From an uncultured Chloroflexota bacterium (GTDB lineage: Bacteria; Chloroflexota; Dehalococcoidia; Lucifugimonadales; UBA1127): a stretch of DNA of 64,000 bases. A model generated the notes under the pieces. The model saw only the letters and a list, made by a program, of their open reading frames with translations, was not told where the DNA came from and made no database searches. Positions 31,629 through 41,962 of this stretch are shown here, piece by piece (positions within the stretch are counted from its first letter, which is position 1; every line of letters starts with the position of its first letter). The position numbers were made by a program, and so were the translations under genes. Location: contig CAJWQJ010000005.1 in NCBI GenBank assembly GCA_913045315.1, positions 34,019-98,018 on the forward strand, given 5' to 3'.

Positions 31629-34600
31629 TTATACCCCGCTATTTTCTTGAGTACCACTACGCTCTTCATGCAAAATTTGCTTGTAAGCAATTGGTAAAAC
31701 TCTTACGAAATTCTTTAATTTTTCATCCCAATTCTCTATTATTTCTTTACCCAATTTACTATCAGTTAAAGTAATGTGTTCCTCAATTAAACTTCTTAAG
31801 GTTTTAACATCTTCTTTTTCATTAACTGGACCTAATTCTATCATACCCATATTACATCTCGATTGAAATTCACCGTCAACGTCATACACATAAGCAATTC
31901 CGCCACTCATCCCGGCTGCAAAATTCCTACCGGTTTTACCCAATATAACTACTCTGCCACCTGTCATGTATTCACAGCCATGATCTCCAATACCTTCAAC
32001 TACTGCATGAGCTCCACTATTTCTGACACAAAAACGCTCACCTACGAGACCACGAATAAACCCCTTGCCATCTGTAGCTCCATAAAATATTACGTTACCA
32101 GCAATAATGTTTTCTTCTGATTCAAATATTGATTTTTTATCCGGATAGAGAGCAATTTGACCACCACATATCCCTTTGCCTAGGTAATCATTTGCATCAC
32201 CTTCAATTTCCATTGAAATACCCTTAGCCAAAAACGCACCTAAACTTTGACCACCAGATCCTGTAAATTTAATGTTTATTGTCCCCTTAGGTAATCCTTC
32301 TTCTCCGAACTCTTTAACAAGCCTACCGCTTAACATAGCTCCAACAGTTCTATTCCCATTATTAATAGGCATTTCAATAGTCACTGGTTCCTTTGAAATT
32401 CCACTTAAAACTGAATCGGCACACTCAATCAATTTATGATCTAACGCATTTTCCAGCCCATGATCTTGTGAAACGCAACAGAAAGTTGCAACAGATCTTT
32501 CAACAACTGGCATCTTTAATAGTGGAGACAAGTCTAAATTTTTAGCCTTCCAATGCTCGACAACCCTAATAGGTTCAAGCATGTCCATGCGTCCTATCAT
32601 ATCTTCGACCTTCCGAAATCCAATTTCAGCCATTATTTCTCTAAGTTCTTCAGCAACAAAGAAAAAATAATTAATCACATGTTCGGGTTGGCCGGAAAAT
32701 TTCTTTCTCAATTCAGGGTCTTGAGTAGCTATACCTACAGAACATGTATTCAAATGGCATTTTCGAAGCATGATGCAACCCATTACAACTAGTGGAGCAG
32801 TTGCCATTCCAAATTCTTCAGCACCAAGCAAACAAGCAATTGCAACATCTCGACCAGTTTTAATTTGGCCATCTGTCTGAACAACAATTCTCCCACGTAA
32901 ATCATTTTGTACTAAAACTTGATGAGTTTCAGCTAATCCAAGTTCCCACGGTAAGCCAGCATGCTTAATTGAAGATTCGGGTGATGCACCTGTTCCACCA
33001 CTATCACCACTTATGAGAACAACATCTCCATGTCCTTTGGATACTCCTGCAGCAATTGTTCCCACGCCTACTTCTGAAACTAACTTCACATGTATGCGGG
33101 CTTCAGGATTAACATTTTTGAGGTCATGGATAAGTTGTGCCAGATCTTCAATCGAATATATATCGTGGTGAGGAGGTGGCGAAATTAATTCTATCCCAGG
33201 TGTCGTATGACGTATCCATCCAATATAATCATCTACTTTATGACCAGGCAATTGCCCACCTTCACCAGGTTTTGCTCCCTGAGCCATCTTGATTTGCAAA
33301 TCAGTAGAATTCACCAAATAATTTGCTGTAACACCAAATCTTCCAGAAGCAACTTGTTTAACTGCACTATTTCTCATATCACCATTTTGATCAGGAGTGA
33401 ATCTCCTAAAGTCTTCCCCACCTTCTCCAGTATTGCTTCGTGCATTAATTCTATTCATGGCTATTGCCATAGTTTCATGAGCTTCTCTACTTATAGAACC
33501 AAGAGAAATTGCTCCAGTTGCAAATCTTTTAACAATTTCACTAGCTGGTTCAACTTCACTTATATCAATGGGAGTAACAAGTTTTTTAAAATCTAACAAT
33601 CCTCTAATAGTGCACAATTCTTCACTTTCAAGATTTGCTAAAGAAGAGAATTCTTTAAAAGTTTCATAACTTCCTGTTTTAGTAGAGTATTGTAATTTAG
33701 CAATCGTATCTGGATTAAACATATGATATTCACCATCTCGTCGCCATTGATAAAAACCACCATCCGGCAAATCTACATATGGTAATGTTCTTTCTGGATA
33801 CGCAAGTTTATGCCGTCTTGATATTTCTTCTTCAATTTCTTCAATTCCTACACCACCAATACGTGAAGGGGTCCAAGTAAAATATTTATCTATAACACTC
33901 TCATTAATTCCAATAGCTTCAAATATCTGTGCCCCTCTATAACTTTGAACTGTTGAAATTCCCATCTTCGACATAGTTTTCACTACGCCTTTTGTAATTG
34001 CTTTTACAAAATTATCCATAGCCTTTTGAGAAATATCCAAACTTTCATATTCAGCATCTTGATTCATAAATGAAATTGTTTCAAAAGCTAGATATGGATT
34101 AACAGCTGCAGCCCCAAATCCAATAAGTAATGCAAAATGGTGCACTTCCCTTGGTTCACCTGATTCTATAACAAGACCTACTTTAGTTCTCGAACCTTGT
34201 CTAATTAAATGATGATGTACAGCTGATGTAGCAAGTAGACTTGGAATAGCCATAAATTTTGACCCTACACCACGATCAGAAAGCACTAATATGTTCGCAC
34301 CACGATTTATTGCCTCAACTGCCTGATCGCAAAGATTATCTAATGCCAGACTTAAACTCCCTGGACCAGAATCAGAACTATATAAAATTGATATAACTTC
34401 AGACTTAATAGACCCATTCAAACTTTTAATCTTATTTACATCATCATTAGTAAGAATAGGGTTCTCAAGTCTTAACTGGTGGCAATGTTCAGGTGTTTCC
34501 TCAAACAAATTTTGTTCCGAACCTACAAATGTTTCGACAGAAGTAACTAATTCTTCTCTTATCGCATCAAGTGGGGGATTTGTTACTTGAGCAAAAAGTT

Positions 34601-36158
34601 GTTTAAAATAATTGAATACCAATTGCGGTTTGTCAGACAATACTGCCAGAGGAGTATCATTCCCCATTGAACCCGTAGGTTCAGTACCCGTTTCCATAAT
34701 TGGTGATAAAATCATCCTTAAGTCTTCTTGTGTGTAACCGAATGCAATTTGACGTTCAATTACAGACTCAAAATCATCTTCTATTGCTTTAGATTCAGCA
34801 ATAACATCTTTTAACTCTAAAACATTATTAGAAAGCCACTCGCCATATGGCATTCTTTCAGACAATTCCTTCTTAATTTCGTCATCTCCAACAATTCTAC
34901 CCTCAGAAAAATCCACATAGAACATTCGACCGGGCTGTAATCTTGAACGATAAAGAACATCTTCTGGTGGCACATCCAGAACTCCCGTTTCTGAACCCAT
35001 AACAAGCAAGTCATCTTTAGTAACAAGATATCTGAACGGTCGAAGTCCATTACGGTCTAATATTGCTACTAAACTATTTCCATCAGTGCAAACTATCATT
35101 GCTGGACCATCCCATGGTTCCATTAAGCATGAATGATATTGGTAAAAATCTCTTTTGTAATCAGGCATCGAAATATGATCACCCCATGCTTCTGGAATCA
35201 ACATCAAAGCAGAATGAGGCAATGATCTTCCAGTATGCAACAAAAGTTCTATGGCATTATCAAAAGCAGCAGTATCACTTTGCCCAGGTTTTATTATTGG
35301 AGTTAATTTATTCATATCATCTCCAAATAGAGAAGAAGAGAACATCGATTGCCTTGCGTGCATCCAGTTTTCGTTTCCCCTCACTGTGTTAATTTCCCCA
35401 TTATGAACAACCATTCTATATGGGTGAGCTAACTTCCATGAACCCAAAGTATTGGTACTAAAACGCGAATGGACTATTGCAAATCCTGAAACTAAATTCT
35501 CGTTAGAAAGATCATTGTAAAAAGATTGTATTTGATATGCCAAAAGTAAACCCTTATAAACAATTCGATTACCAGAAAGACTTGCAATATAAAAATCATC
35601 TTTAAAATCTATATCTGATGCGGCAATTTCATTTTCAATTACTCTTCTAATCACATAAAGTTTTCGTTCAAAAACATCATCTTCTTTAATTGATCCATTT
35701 TTCATGATAAAAACTTGAGAAATACTTGGTTGGCAATCACGTGCAGCATATCCAATAGAACTGGAATCAACTGGGACATCTCTCCATCCAATTACAGTCT
35801 GTCCTTCATCTGCAATGATTCTCTCAAATACATTCTTGATATATTCTCTAGTCGAAGAGTCTTGGGGAAAAAAAACCATTCCAACTCCATAGCCCCCTGG
35901 ATTTGGCAATGAGAAACCTAGCTTTTGACATTCATTAACAAAAAAATCATGAGGGATTTGAATCAGAATACCTGCACCATCTCCAGTTTCAGGATCAGCA
36001 CCTGGAGCTCCACGATGTCCGAGATTAGCTAGTACTTCAACAGCTTTCTCAACTATATCGTGAGATGCGATACCTTTAATATTTGCAACTACACCAACAC
36101 CACAAGCATCATGTTCAAATTCTGGCCGATATAATCCACCAGTTTTACTGAGAGCCAT
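31629..36158 (-). CDS. gltB: Glutamate synthase large subunit
   Basis: HDACGVGVVANIKG amidotransferase N-terminus; GEGGQLPGHKVDDYI FMN region; 1509 aa. Confidence 0.97.
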   Translation of the reverse strand: MALSKTGGLYRPEFEHDACGVGVVANIKGIASHDIVEKAVEVLANLGHRGAPGADPETGDGAGILIQIPHDFFVNECQKLGFSLPNPGGYGVGMVFFPQDSSTREYIKNVFERIIADEGQTVIGWRDVPVDSSSIGYAARDCQPSISQVFIMKNGSIKEDDVFERKLYVIRRVIENEIAASDIDFKDDFYIASLSGNRIVYKGLLLAYQIQSFYNDLSNENLVSGFAIVHSRFSTNTLGSWKLAHPYRMVVHNGEINTVRGNENWMHARQSMFSSSLFGDDMNKLTPIIKPGQSDTAAFDNAIELLLHTGRSLPHSALMLIPEAWGDHISMPDYKRDFYQYHSCLMEPWDGPAMIVCTDGNSLVAILDRNGLRPFRYLVTKDDLLVMGSETGVLDVPPEDVLYRSRLQPGRMFYVDFSEGRIVGDDEIKKELSERMPYGEWLSNNVLELKDVIAESKAIEDDFESVIERQIAFGYTQEDLRMILSPIMETGTEPTGSMGNDTPLAVLSDKPQLVFNYFKQLFAQVTNPPLDAIREELVTSVETFVGSEQNLFEETPEHCHQLRLENPILTNDDVNKIKSLNGSIKSEVISILYSSDSGPGSLSLALDNLCDQAVEAINRGANILVLSDRGVGSKFMAIPSLLATSAVHHHLIRQGSRTKVGLVIESGEPREVHHFALLIGFGAAAVNPYLAFETISFMNQDAEYESLDISQKAMDNFVKAITKGVVKTMSKMGISTVQSYRGAQIFEAIGINESVIDKYFTWTPSRIGGVGIEEIEEEISRRHKLAYPERTLPYVDLPDGGFYQWRRDGEYHMFNPDTIAKLQYSTKTGSYETFKEFSSLANLESEELCTIRGLLDFKKLVTPIDISEVEPASEIVKRFATGAISLGSISREAHETMAIAMNRINARSNTGEGGEDFRRFTPDQNGDMRNSAVKQVASGRFGVTANYLVNSTDLQIKMAQGAKPGEGGQLPGHKVDDYIGWIRHTTPGIELISPPPHHDIYSIEDLAQLIHDLKNVNPEARIHVKLVSEVGVGTIAAGVSKGHGDVVLISGDSGGTGASPESSIKHAGLPWELGLAETHQVLVQNDLRGRIVVQTDGQIKTGRDVAIACLLGAEEFGMATAPLVVMGCIMLRKCHLNTCSVGIATQDPELRKKFSGQPEHVINYFFFVAEELREIMAEIGFRKVEDMIGRMDMLEPIRVVEHWKAKNLDLSPLLKMPVVERSVATFCCVSQDHGLENALDHKLIECADSVLSGISKEPVTIEMPINNGNRTVGAMLSGRLVKEFGEEGLPKGTINIKFTGSGGQSLGAFLAKGISMEIEGDANDYLGKGICGGQIALYPDKKSIFESEENIIAGNVIFYGATDGKGFIRGLVGERFCVRNSGAHAVVEGIGDHGCEYMTGGRVVILGKTGRNFAAGMSGGIAYVYDVDGEFQSRCNMGMIELGPVNEKEDVKTLRSLIEEHITLTDSKLGKEIIENWDEKLKNFVRVLPIAYKQILHEERSGTQENSGV

Positions 36159-36238
36159 TATTCAATCTCCACTATTTATGTTCTAAACAAAGTTAATTCA
36201 AACTAGAATTGTAAATTATAACTTTATAAGTTGCCAAC

Positions 36239-36266
36239 TTGTTTAGTGATTCAAATCACTAAACAA
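36239..36266. promoter_or_regulatory. Perfect palindrome upstream of gltB (candidate operator)
   Basis: TTGTTTAGTGATTCAAATCACTAAACAA; half-site CTAAACAA recurs at 36183-36190. Confidence 0.5.
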
Positions 36267-36369
36267 TATAATTACGTATTGAATATCATTAAAATAATCA
36301 GTGCAACTTCATCAAGCAGAACTTAATAAAGTAAATAAAATAACGCAATTTGATTGATCATGTCTATAT

Positions 36370-37686
36370 CTACAATAAATGAAAATATCGTTTTATTTCA
36401 TAGTCTGAAACTTGACTACGGTATTCAAAACACTCTCTTTTCTTATTAGCCAATAGAATTTCTAAGGCTTCCTTCCCAAGGCATTCATATAAAAATTCAC
36501 TTTCTTCAGCTGCTTGAATTGCCTCCTCTAGTGTTGTCGGCAAACTGGAAATATCATTAGCATCTACTAAGGAATCAACCGGATCAGGAAGGTCATAATC
36601 ATTTTCAATACCCTTTAATCCTGCAGCTAATAATACTGAAAATCCTAAATAAGGATTTAAAGCAGAATCAGCCCCACGATATTCAATTCTAACTGAATCT
36701 TCTCTTCCAACTTTATATGCAGGAATCCGAATTAAATCACCACGGTTAACACGTGCCCAAGATATTCTTACAGGTGCTTCAAATCCAGGAATAAGTCTCT
36801 TATAGGAATTAACCCACTGATTAGTAATTACAGTCATCTCTCTTGCATGATATATAAGCCCTGCCAAAAATTTTTTTGCCAATTCAGATAGCTTATATGA
36901 ATCATTTTCATCATAAAAAAGATTACTTTCTCCCTTAAATAATGACATATTTACATGTAAGCCAGAACCATTTTGTCCCGCTATTGGTTTAGGCATAAAC
37001 GTTGCATAAACATCATTGTTATTGGCAATTTCTTTAACAACCAATCTAGCCGTCATCAATGAATCAGCCATGGTTAGAGCATCTGTATACTGAAGGTCAA
37101 TTTCATGTTGACTAGGAGCAACTTCATGGTGTGAATGTTTTACGGGAATTCCCATTTCTGCCAGACTAAGAACTGTTTGCCTACGTAGTTCAGTTGCAAG
37201 GTCTGCAGGTGACTGTTCAAAATAGGATCCATCGTCAAGAGGACGAACAGAATGATTATCATGAAAATAAAAAAACTCTAATTCTGGGCCAACATAGAAT
37301 TGAAACCCTAAATCCCTTACTTTCTCAATCATTCTTCGAAGTATAAATCTTGAATCTCCTGGAAAGGGTTCCATGTTTGGAGTAAGTATGTCACAAAACA
37401 ATCTAGCTACAGCATTTTCTCTTGGGCGCCAAGGAACTATCCTAAAAGTATTTCTATCCGGGAAAGCCACCATGTCTGATTCTTCTGAGCGGGCAAACCC
37501 TTGAATTGAAGAACCATCGAAACTTACACCACGCTTTAGAGCTTCTTCGAGTTCTTCAACAGTAATTGCAAGTCCTTTTAAGGTACCTTCAATATCTGCA
37601 AACCAAAGACGAATAAACTTAACATCTGAATTATACGCAGAATTAAGAACATACCCTACTTCATCAGTTTCATATAAATCTTGCAT
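36370..37686 (-). CDS. Glutamine synthetase paralogue (438 aa)
   Basis: RLWFADIEGTLKG; FDGSSIQGFARSEESDM; GSGLHVNMSL; NPYLGFSVLLAAGLKGI. Confidence 0.92.
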   Translation of the reverse strand: MQDLYETDEVGYVLNSAYNSDVKFIRLWFADIEGTLKGLAITVEELEEALKRGVSFDGSSIQGFARSEESDMVAFPDRNTFRIVPWRPRENAVARLFCDILTPNMEPFPGDSRFILRRMIEKVRDLGFQFYVGPELEFFYFHDNHSVRPLDDGSYFEQSPADLATELRRQTVLSLAEMGIPVKHSHHEVAPSQHEIDLQYTDALTMADSLMTARLVVKEIANNNDVYATFMPKPIAGQNGSGLHVNMSLFKGESNLFYDENDSYKLSELAKKFLAGLIYHAREMTVITNQWVNSYKRLIPGFEAPVRISWARVNRGDLIRIPAYKVGREDSVRIEYRGADSALNPYLGFSVLLAAGLKGIENDYDLPDPVDSLVDANDISSLPTTLEEAIQAAEESEFLYECLGKEALEILLANKKRECFEYRSQVSDYEIKRYFHLL

Positions 37687-37772
37687 TCAGATTTTCTCCC
37701 GCACATCGCATAATTATCCATTGCAAAGTGGTTTCTTTAGTAAAATTTTATTGGAATAAATACAGGAATTTT

Positions 37773-37814
37773 CATCGAGTGGTTCAGGGTGAATTCACCC
37801 TGAACCACTCGATG
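37773..37814. terminator. 42-bp perfect palindrome directly downstream of glnA
   Basis: CATCGAGTGGTTCAGGGTGAATTCACCCTGAACCACTCGATG; 1 nt from the glnA stop; no clear U tract on either side. Confidence 0.65.
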
Positions 37815-37815
37815 A

Positions 37816-39261
37816 TTAAGAATCAAATGATAAGTAATATTCATATGGGTGAGGTCTCAATCGGACTGGGTCGACATCATTTTCACGTTTGAAATCAATC
37901 CATGCTCTTATTGCACTCTCGGTAAAAACTCCGCCTTTCAACAAGAATTCATGATCAGCTTCTAGTGCATTCAATGCTTCCTCTAAGCTACTTGGGACCT
38001 GAGGTAGTTTAGCAACTTCACTTGCAGGTAATTCAAATAAGTCTGCCTCAAGTGGTTCACCTGGATCATATCCATTATCAATTCCATCTAGCCCAGCCAT
38101 TAACATAGCTGCAAAAGTCAAGTAAGGATTACATGTAGGATCAGCAGACCTGAATTCGACTCTTTTAGCTTTTGGATTTTGGAAATACATTGGAATCCTG
38201 CATGCAGCTGATCTATTTCTAGCTGATAACGCCAAAATTGTTGGTGCCTCGAATCCAGGAGTGAGTCTTTTATAAGAATTAGTTGTCGGAGCAGCTAAAG
38301 CCATAAGGGCTTTACCATGCTTAATGAGACCACCAATGTAGTTTAAAGCCATCTTAGACATTCCTGCATACTCACTACCAGCAAAAAGAGGAACTCCATC
38401 TTTCCATATTGATTGATGAGTATGCATTCCAGTTCCGTTATCATTAAATAACGGTTTCGGCATAAATGTTGCAACCTTGCCATATTTCCTTGCAACATTT
38501 TTTACAACATACTTATACAACATCACTCGATCAGCAGTGGTTAAAAGAGTATCAAACACTATATCTATCTCAGCTTGTCCACCAGTAGCAACTTCATGGT
38601 GATGCTTTTCAACGGGAATTCCGAAAACATCAACTAGTGTTCTAACCATCTCAGAACGAATTTCTTGCTGGGTATCAACAGGAGGAACAGGGAAATATCC
38701 TTCTTTATGCCGTGGTCTCATGCCTTTATTTAGGGTAATCCCATCAAGCATTGTTTCATCTCCAGAGTTCCAGATACCCTCATCGGAATCAACTGAATGA
38801 AAGCTATGATTGGCACCGTAAGAAAATCTTACAGAATCAAAAATAAAAAACTCAACTTCTGGGCCCCAAAATGAATTGTCTCCTAATCCAGTTGACTTGA
38901 GATATGCTTCAGCTTTTTTGGCAATATTTCTTGGGTCTTTTTCATAGTTCTCACCACTTAATGGATCCCGAATATCAGCAATGACGGTGAGTTGACCAGA
39001 TTCAAAAGGATCTACATTCACTGTGGTTATATCTGGAACCAAAAGCATATCCGATTCCTCAATACTCTGAAATCCACGTATTGAAGAACCATCAAAACCT
39101 GTACCTTTATCAAACAAGTCATCATTGACCTCACTTGTAGGAACTGAAACATGTTGCCATGTTCCTGGTAGGTCAGTGAACTTAATATCTAGGATGTCAC
39201 ATGAATTTGATTCCATATACTTAACGACATCGGATGCATTTTTAAACTGAGGCTGAGTCAT
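37816..39261 (-). CDS. glnA: Glutamine synthetase type I (481 aa)
   Basis: DIKFTDLPGTWQHVSVP; GTGFDGSSIRGFQSIEESDM; FMPKPLFNDNGTGMHTHQSI. Confidence 0.95.
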   Translation of the reverse strand: MTQPQFKNASDVVKYMESNSCDILDIKFTDLPGTWQHVSVPTSEVNDDLFDKGTGFDGSSIRGFQSIEESDMLLVPDITTVNVDPFESGQLTVIADIRDPLSGENYEKDPRNIAKKAEAYLKSTGLGDNSFWGPEVEFFIFDSVRFSYGANHSFHSVDSDEGIWNSGDETMLDGITLNKGMRPRHKEGYFPVPPVDTQQEIRSEMVRTLVDVFGIPVEKHHHEVATGGQAEIDIVFDTLLTTADRVMLYKYVVKNVARKYGKVATFMPKPLFNDNGTGMHTHQSIWKDGVPLFAGSEYAGMSKMALNYIGGLIKHGKALMALAAPTTNSYKRLTPGFEAPTILALSARNRSAACRIPMYFQNPKAKRVEFRSADPTCNPYLTFAAMLMAGLDGIDNGYDPGEPLEADLFELPASEVAKLPQVPSSLEEALNALEADHEFLLKGGVFTESAIRAWIDFKRENDVDPVRLRPHPYEYYLSFDS

Positions 39262-39424
39262 AACTATCTCCTATTAATAATATATTGGACAATTGTTGAT
39301 TAATTGTATTACCAGTTCGTTACTAGGTTGTTACAATTTTGTTAAGATTAGATGATTTTTACCCTAAAAGATATAATGCCATTAAAATTATGACCAAAAG
39401 TATTAGATTAATAAGGAGAATTCA

Positions 39425-40276
39425 ATGGTTACAGGTAATCCAATAACATTAATTGAAAATCTTGTATTCCCAGAAGACCCAAGATGGGCATTTGATCGAC
39501 TGTGGTTCTCAGACATCCATGGGTTCAAAGTGATAGCAGTAGATGTAGATGGCAATTCAGAAATTATAGCTCATGTAGAGTCTAGACCGTCAGGGTTAGG
39601 GTGGACTACCGAAAATGAATTACTAATTGTATCAATGGAAGACTCAAAACTTCTTAAAAAAACAAATACTAACTTAGAAACTGTAGCTGAACTTGCTACG
39701 CATGGTGCTTTCTATTCTAACGATATGGTTGTTGACAAACATGGTCGTGCCTACATTGGTCATTTTGGATTCGATTTATATGGAAATGGAGAACGATCAA
39801 CCTCTACATTATTATGTGTAGAGTCAAATGGTGAAGTTTCAATTGCTGCAACTGATCTAGGATTTCCAAATGGTGTTGTTATTACACCCAATGATAAAAA
39901 TCTCATAATTGCTGAAACCCATAATCAAAGGATTACTATATTCGACAAATTAGATAACGGAACTCTGACGAATAGAAAGATTTGGGCTCAACTTGAAGGT
40001 ATTTTCCCTGATGGAATATGTCTTGATATTGAGGGGTGTATCTGGATAGCATCCCCTAGAGAACCCAGTGGTTGTTATAGGGTTTCCCAATCTGGCGAAG
40101 TATTAGAATTCATTAGTTCATTGGATATGTCAGCATTTGCATGTATGCTCGGAGGAAAGGATAGGAAAACTCTCTTTATGTGCGAAGCTAGTGGTTCCAG
40201 GCCTGGAACAATATCTGAGGGTAATGGACGCATACGGATGATAGATGTCAACGTTCCAGGGACTGGACTTCCTTGA
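39425..40276 (+). CDS. SMP-30/gluconolactonase family protein
   Basis: NLVFPEDPRWAFDRLWFSDIHG; FPNGVVITPNDKNLIIAETHNQRITIF; PDGICLDIEGCIWIASP. Confidence 0.85.
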   Translation: MVTGNPITLIENLVFPEDPRWAFDRLWFSDIHGFKVIAVDVDGNSEIIAHVESRPSGLGWTTENELLIVSMEDSKLLKKTNTNLETVAELATHGAFYSNDMVVDKHGRAYIGHFGFDLYGNGERSTSTLLCVESNGEVSIAATDLGFPNGVVITPNDKNLIIAETHNQRITIFDKLDNGTLTNRKIWAQLEGIFPDGICLDIEGCIWIASPREPSGCYRVSQSGEVLEFISSLDMSAFACMLGGKDRKTLFMCEASGSRPGTISEGNGRIRMIDVNVPGTGLP

Positions 40277-40387
40277 CTAAGACCCTTACAGATGTCTATG
40301 CTTTTAATATAAATAATTAAGTTAAATTAACCTGTTGGATTTTTTTAATTGGTATGAATTACACATTACTATCAGAAAGGTAAAACG

Positions 40388-41575
40388 ATGCCAAATGGCC
40401 CTGTAGGAGAATTAATTCCACCCAGACGAGTATTGCTCGGACCTGGTCCTAGTGATGTAAATCCAAGAGTGTTAAGAGCAATGGCAACTCCGGTACTGGG
40501 ATATCTTGATCCTGATTTTATTGAGTTAATGGATGGAGTAGCTAATATGCTCAGGGATATCTTTGGAACAGAAAATGGATTTACTTTGCCAGTTTCTGGA
40601 ACTGGTTCAGCAGGAATGGAAGCGGGATTAGCCAATCTCCTCGAGCCTGGTGATGTTGCTGTAATAGGAGAAAACGGTTTCTTTGGTGCTCGTCTAGTTG
40701 AAATTGCAAAAAGACAAGGGGCTACAGTAGATGTAGTAAGTGCTGATTGGGGCAAACCGATTGATCCAAATGAAATTGAAAATGCACTTAAAAGAAATGA
40801 AAAAGTAAAACTAGTAGCAGTTGTCCATGCTGAAACTTCTACTGGTGTATTGCAACCTCTTGAAGAAATAGCAGCAATTACGAAACAATACAACGCTCTA
40901 TTGCTCGTTGATGCAGTAACTTCCTTAGGTGGAACACCAGTAAATATGGATAAGATCGGTATCGATTTTTGTTACAGTGGAACACAAAAATGTTTAGGTG
41001 CTCCACCTGGACTGTCTCCAGTTGCAATAAGCGAAAAAGCCCTTGAGGTAATTGAAAATAGAACTACGACTCCTCGAACATGGTACCTCGATCTGGGATT
41101 ATTAAGAAAATATTGGGCTGGAGGAACAAGGGTATATCACCATACACCTCCAATGAGTATGATATATGCACTTCGAGAAGCACTAAGAGTCGTACTTGAA
41201 GATGGATTAGAGAATAGATACGCACGACATGAGAAAAATGCATTAGCTTTACGTGCAGGCCTTAGAAACATGGGACTCAATTTACTAGTGCCAGATGAAT
41301 ATTGCTTGTATCAACTTACTACTATTGAAATTCCCGAAGGAATCAATGATCAAACTCTTAGAACAAGTTTACGTGAAGATTATGGAATTGAAATCGGAGG
41401 GGGATTAGGACAATTTGCCGGTAAAGCATGGCGGATAGGGTTAATGGGAGAGTCATCTACTCAATCGAATGTTTTAATGGTTCTTTCTTCCTTGGAAAAA
41501 CTACTTACAAATTCAGGCTTCGAAGTAGGTTCAGGTTCAGGGGTAAAAGCTGCTACAGAAATTTTCAACACTTGA
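40388..41575 (+). CDS. Class V aminotransferase (alanine-glyoxylate/serine-pyruvate type)
   Basis: LLGPGPSDVNPRVLRAMATPVLGYLDPDF; SGTQKCLGAPPGLSPVA PLP-lysine region. Confidence 0.9.
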   Translation: MPNGPVGELIPPRRVLLGPGPSDVNPRVLRAMATPVLGYLDPDFIELMDGVANMLRDIFGTENGFTLPVSGTGSAGMEAGLANLLEPGDVAVIGENGFFGARLVEIAKRQGATVDVVSADWGKPIDPNEIENALKRNEKVKLVAVVHAETSTGVLQPLEEIAAITKQYNALLLVDAVTSLGGTPVNMDKIGIDFCYSGTQKCLGAPPGLSPVAISEKALEVIENRTTTPRTWYLDLGLLRKYWAGGTRVYHHTPPMSMIYALREALRVVLEDGLENRYARHEKNALALRAGLRNMGLNLLVPDEYCLYQLTTIEIPEGINDQTLRTSLREDYGIEIGGGLGQFAGKAWRIGLMGESSTQSNVLMVLSSLEKLLTNSGFEVGSGSGVKAATEIFNT

Positions 41576-41932
41576 TTAGGTAAATCTTTTAAAAAACTTT
41601 TTCCACCAAGAAAGATTGAGTTCATTGAATTTCGTAATACCTTCTTGTGATATAAAAACCCTATAGGCCCCAACAGGGGGTTTCTCATACATAGTGATCC
41701 ATCCACGCTCTTGAATTTCTGATAATAATTTAATTATCCTTCCTCTTTTTTGAGTTGCATATGTAGATAGTTCCATTTCGGATGGTTCAATTAATCCTGC
41801 TTCAAAAGCCAAGTCTCTTTCATCAAGGCCCTCCATATCAATATTTCTTCGAAATCCATCGGAAAAAGCATTCCCCAATGCTAGAAGTAATGCTCGAATT
41901 TGCTCATCAGTTCGTTTATCTAAATCAACCAA
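41576..41932 (-). CDS. Hypothetical protein, possible winged-helix fold
   Basis: 118 aa; KRGRIIKLLSEIQERGWITMYEKPPVGAYRVFISQEGITKFNEL. Confidence 0.6.
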   Translation of the reverse strand: MVDLDKRTDEQIRALLLALGNAFSDGFRRNIDMEGLDERDLAFEAGLIEPSEMELSTYATQKRGRIIKLLSEIQERGWITMYEKPPVGAYRVFISQEGITKFNELNLSWWKKFFKRFT

Positions 41933-41962
41933 AATCCACCAACTAATTTATTGAAATAATTT

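Noticed and set aside
31863-35912. Several plus-strand ORFs of 65-129 aa inside gltB (e.g. 33207..33596, 35063..35392)
   Set aside because: Antisense to a full-length, well-recognised gltB; His/Ser/Cys-rich composition typical of antisense reading.
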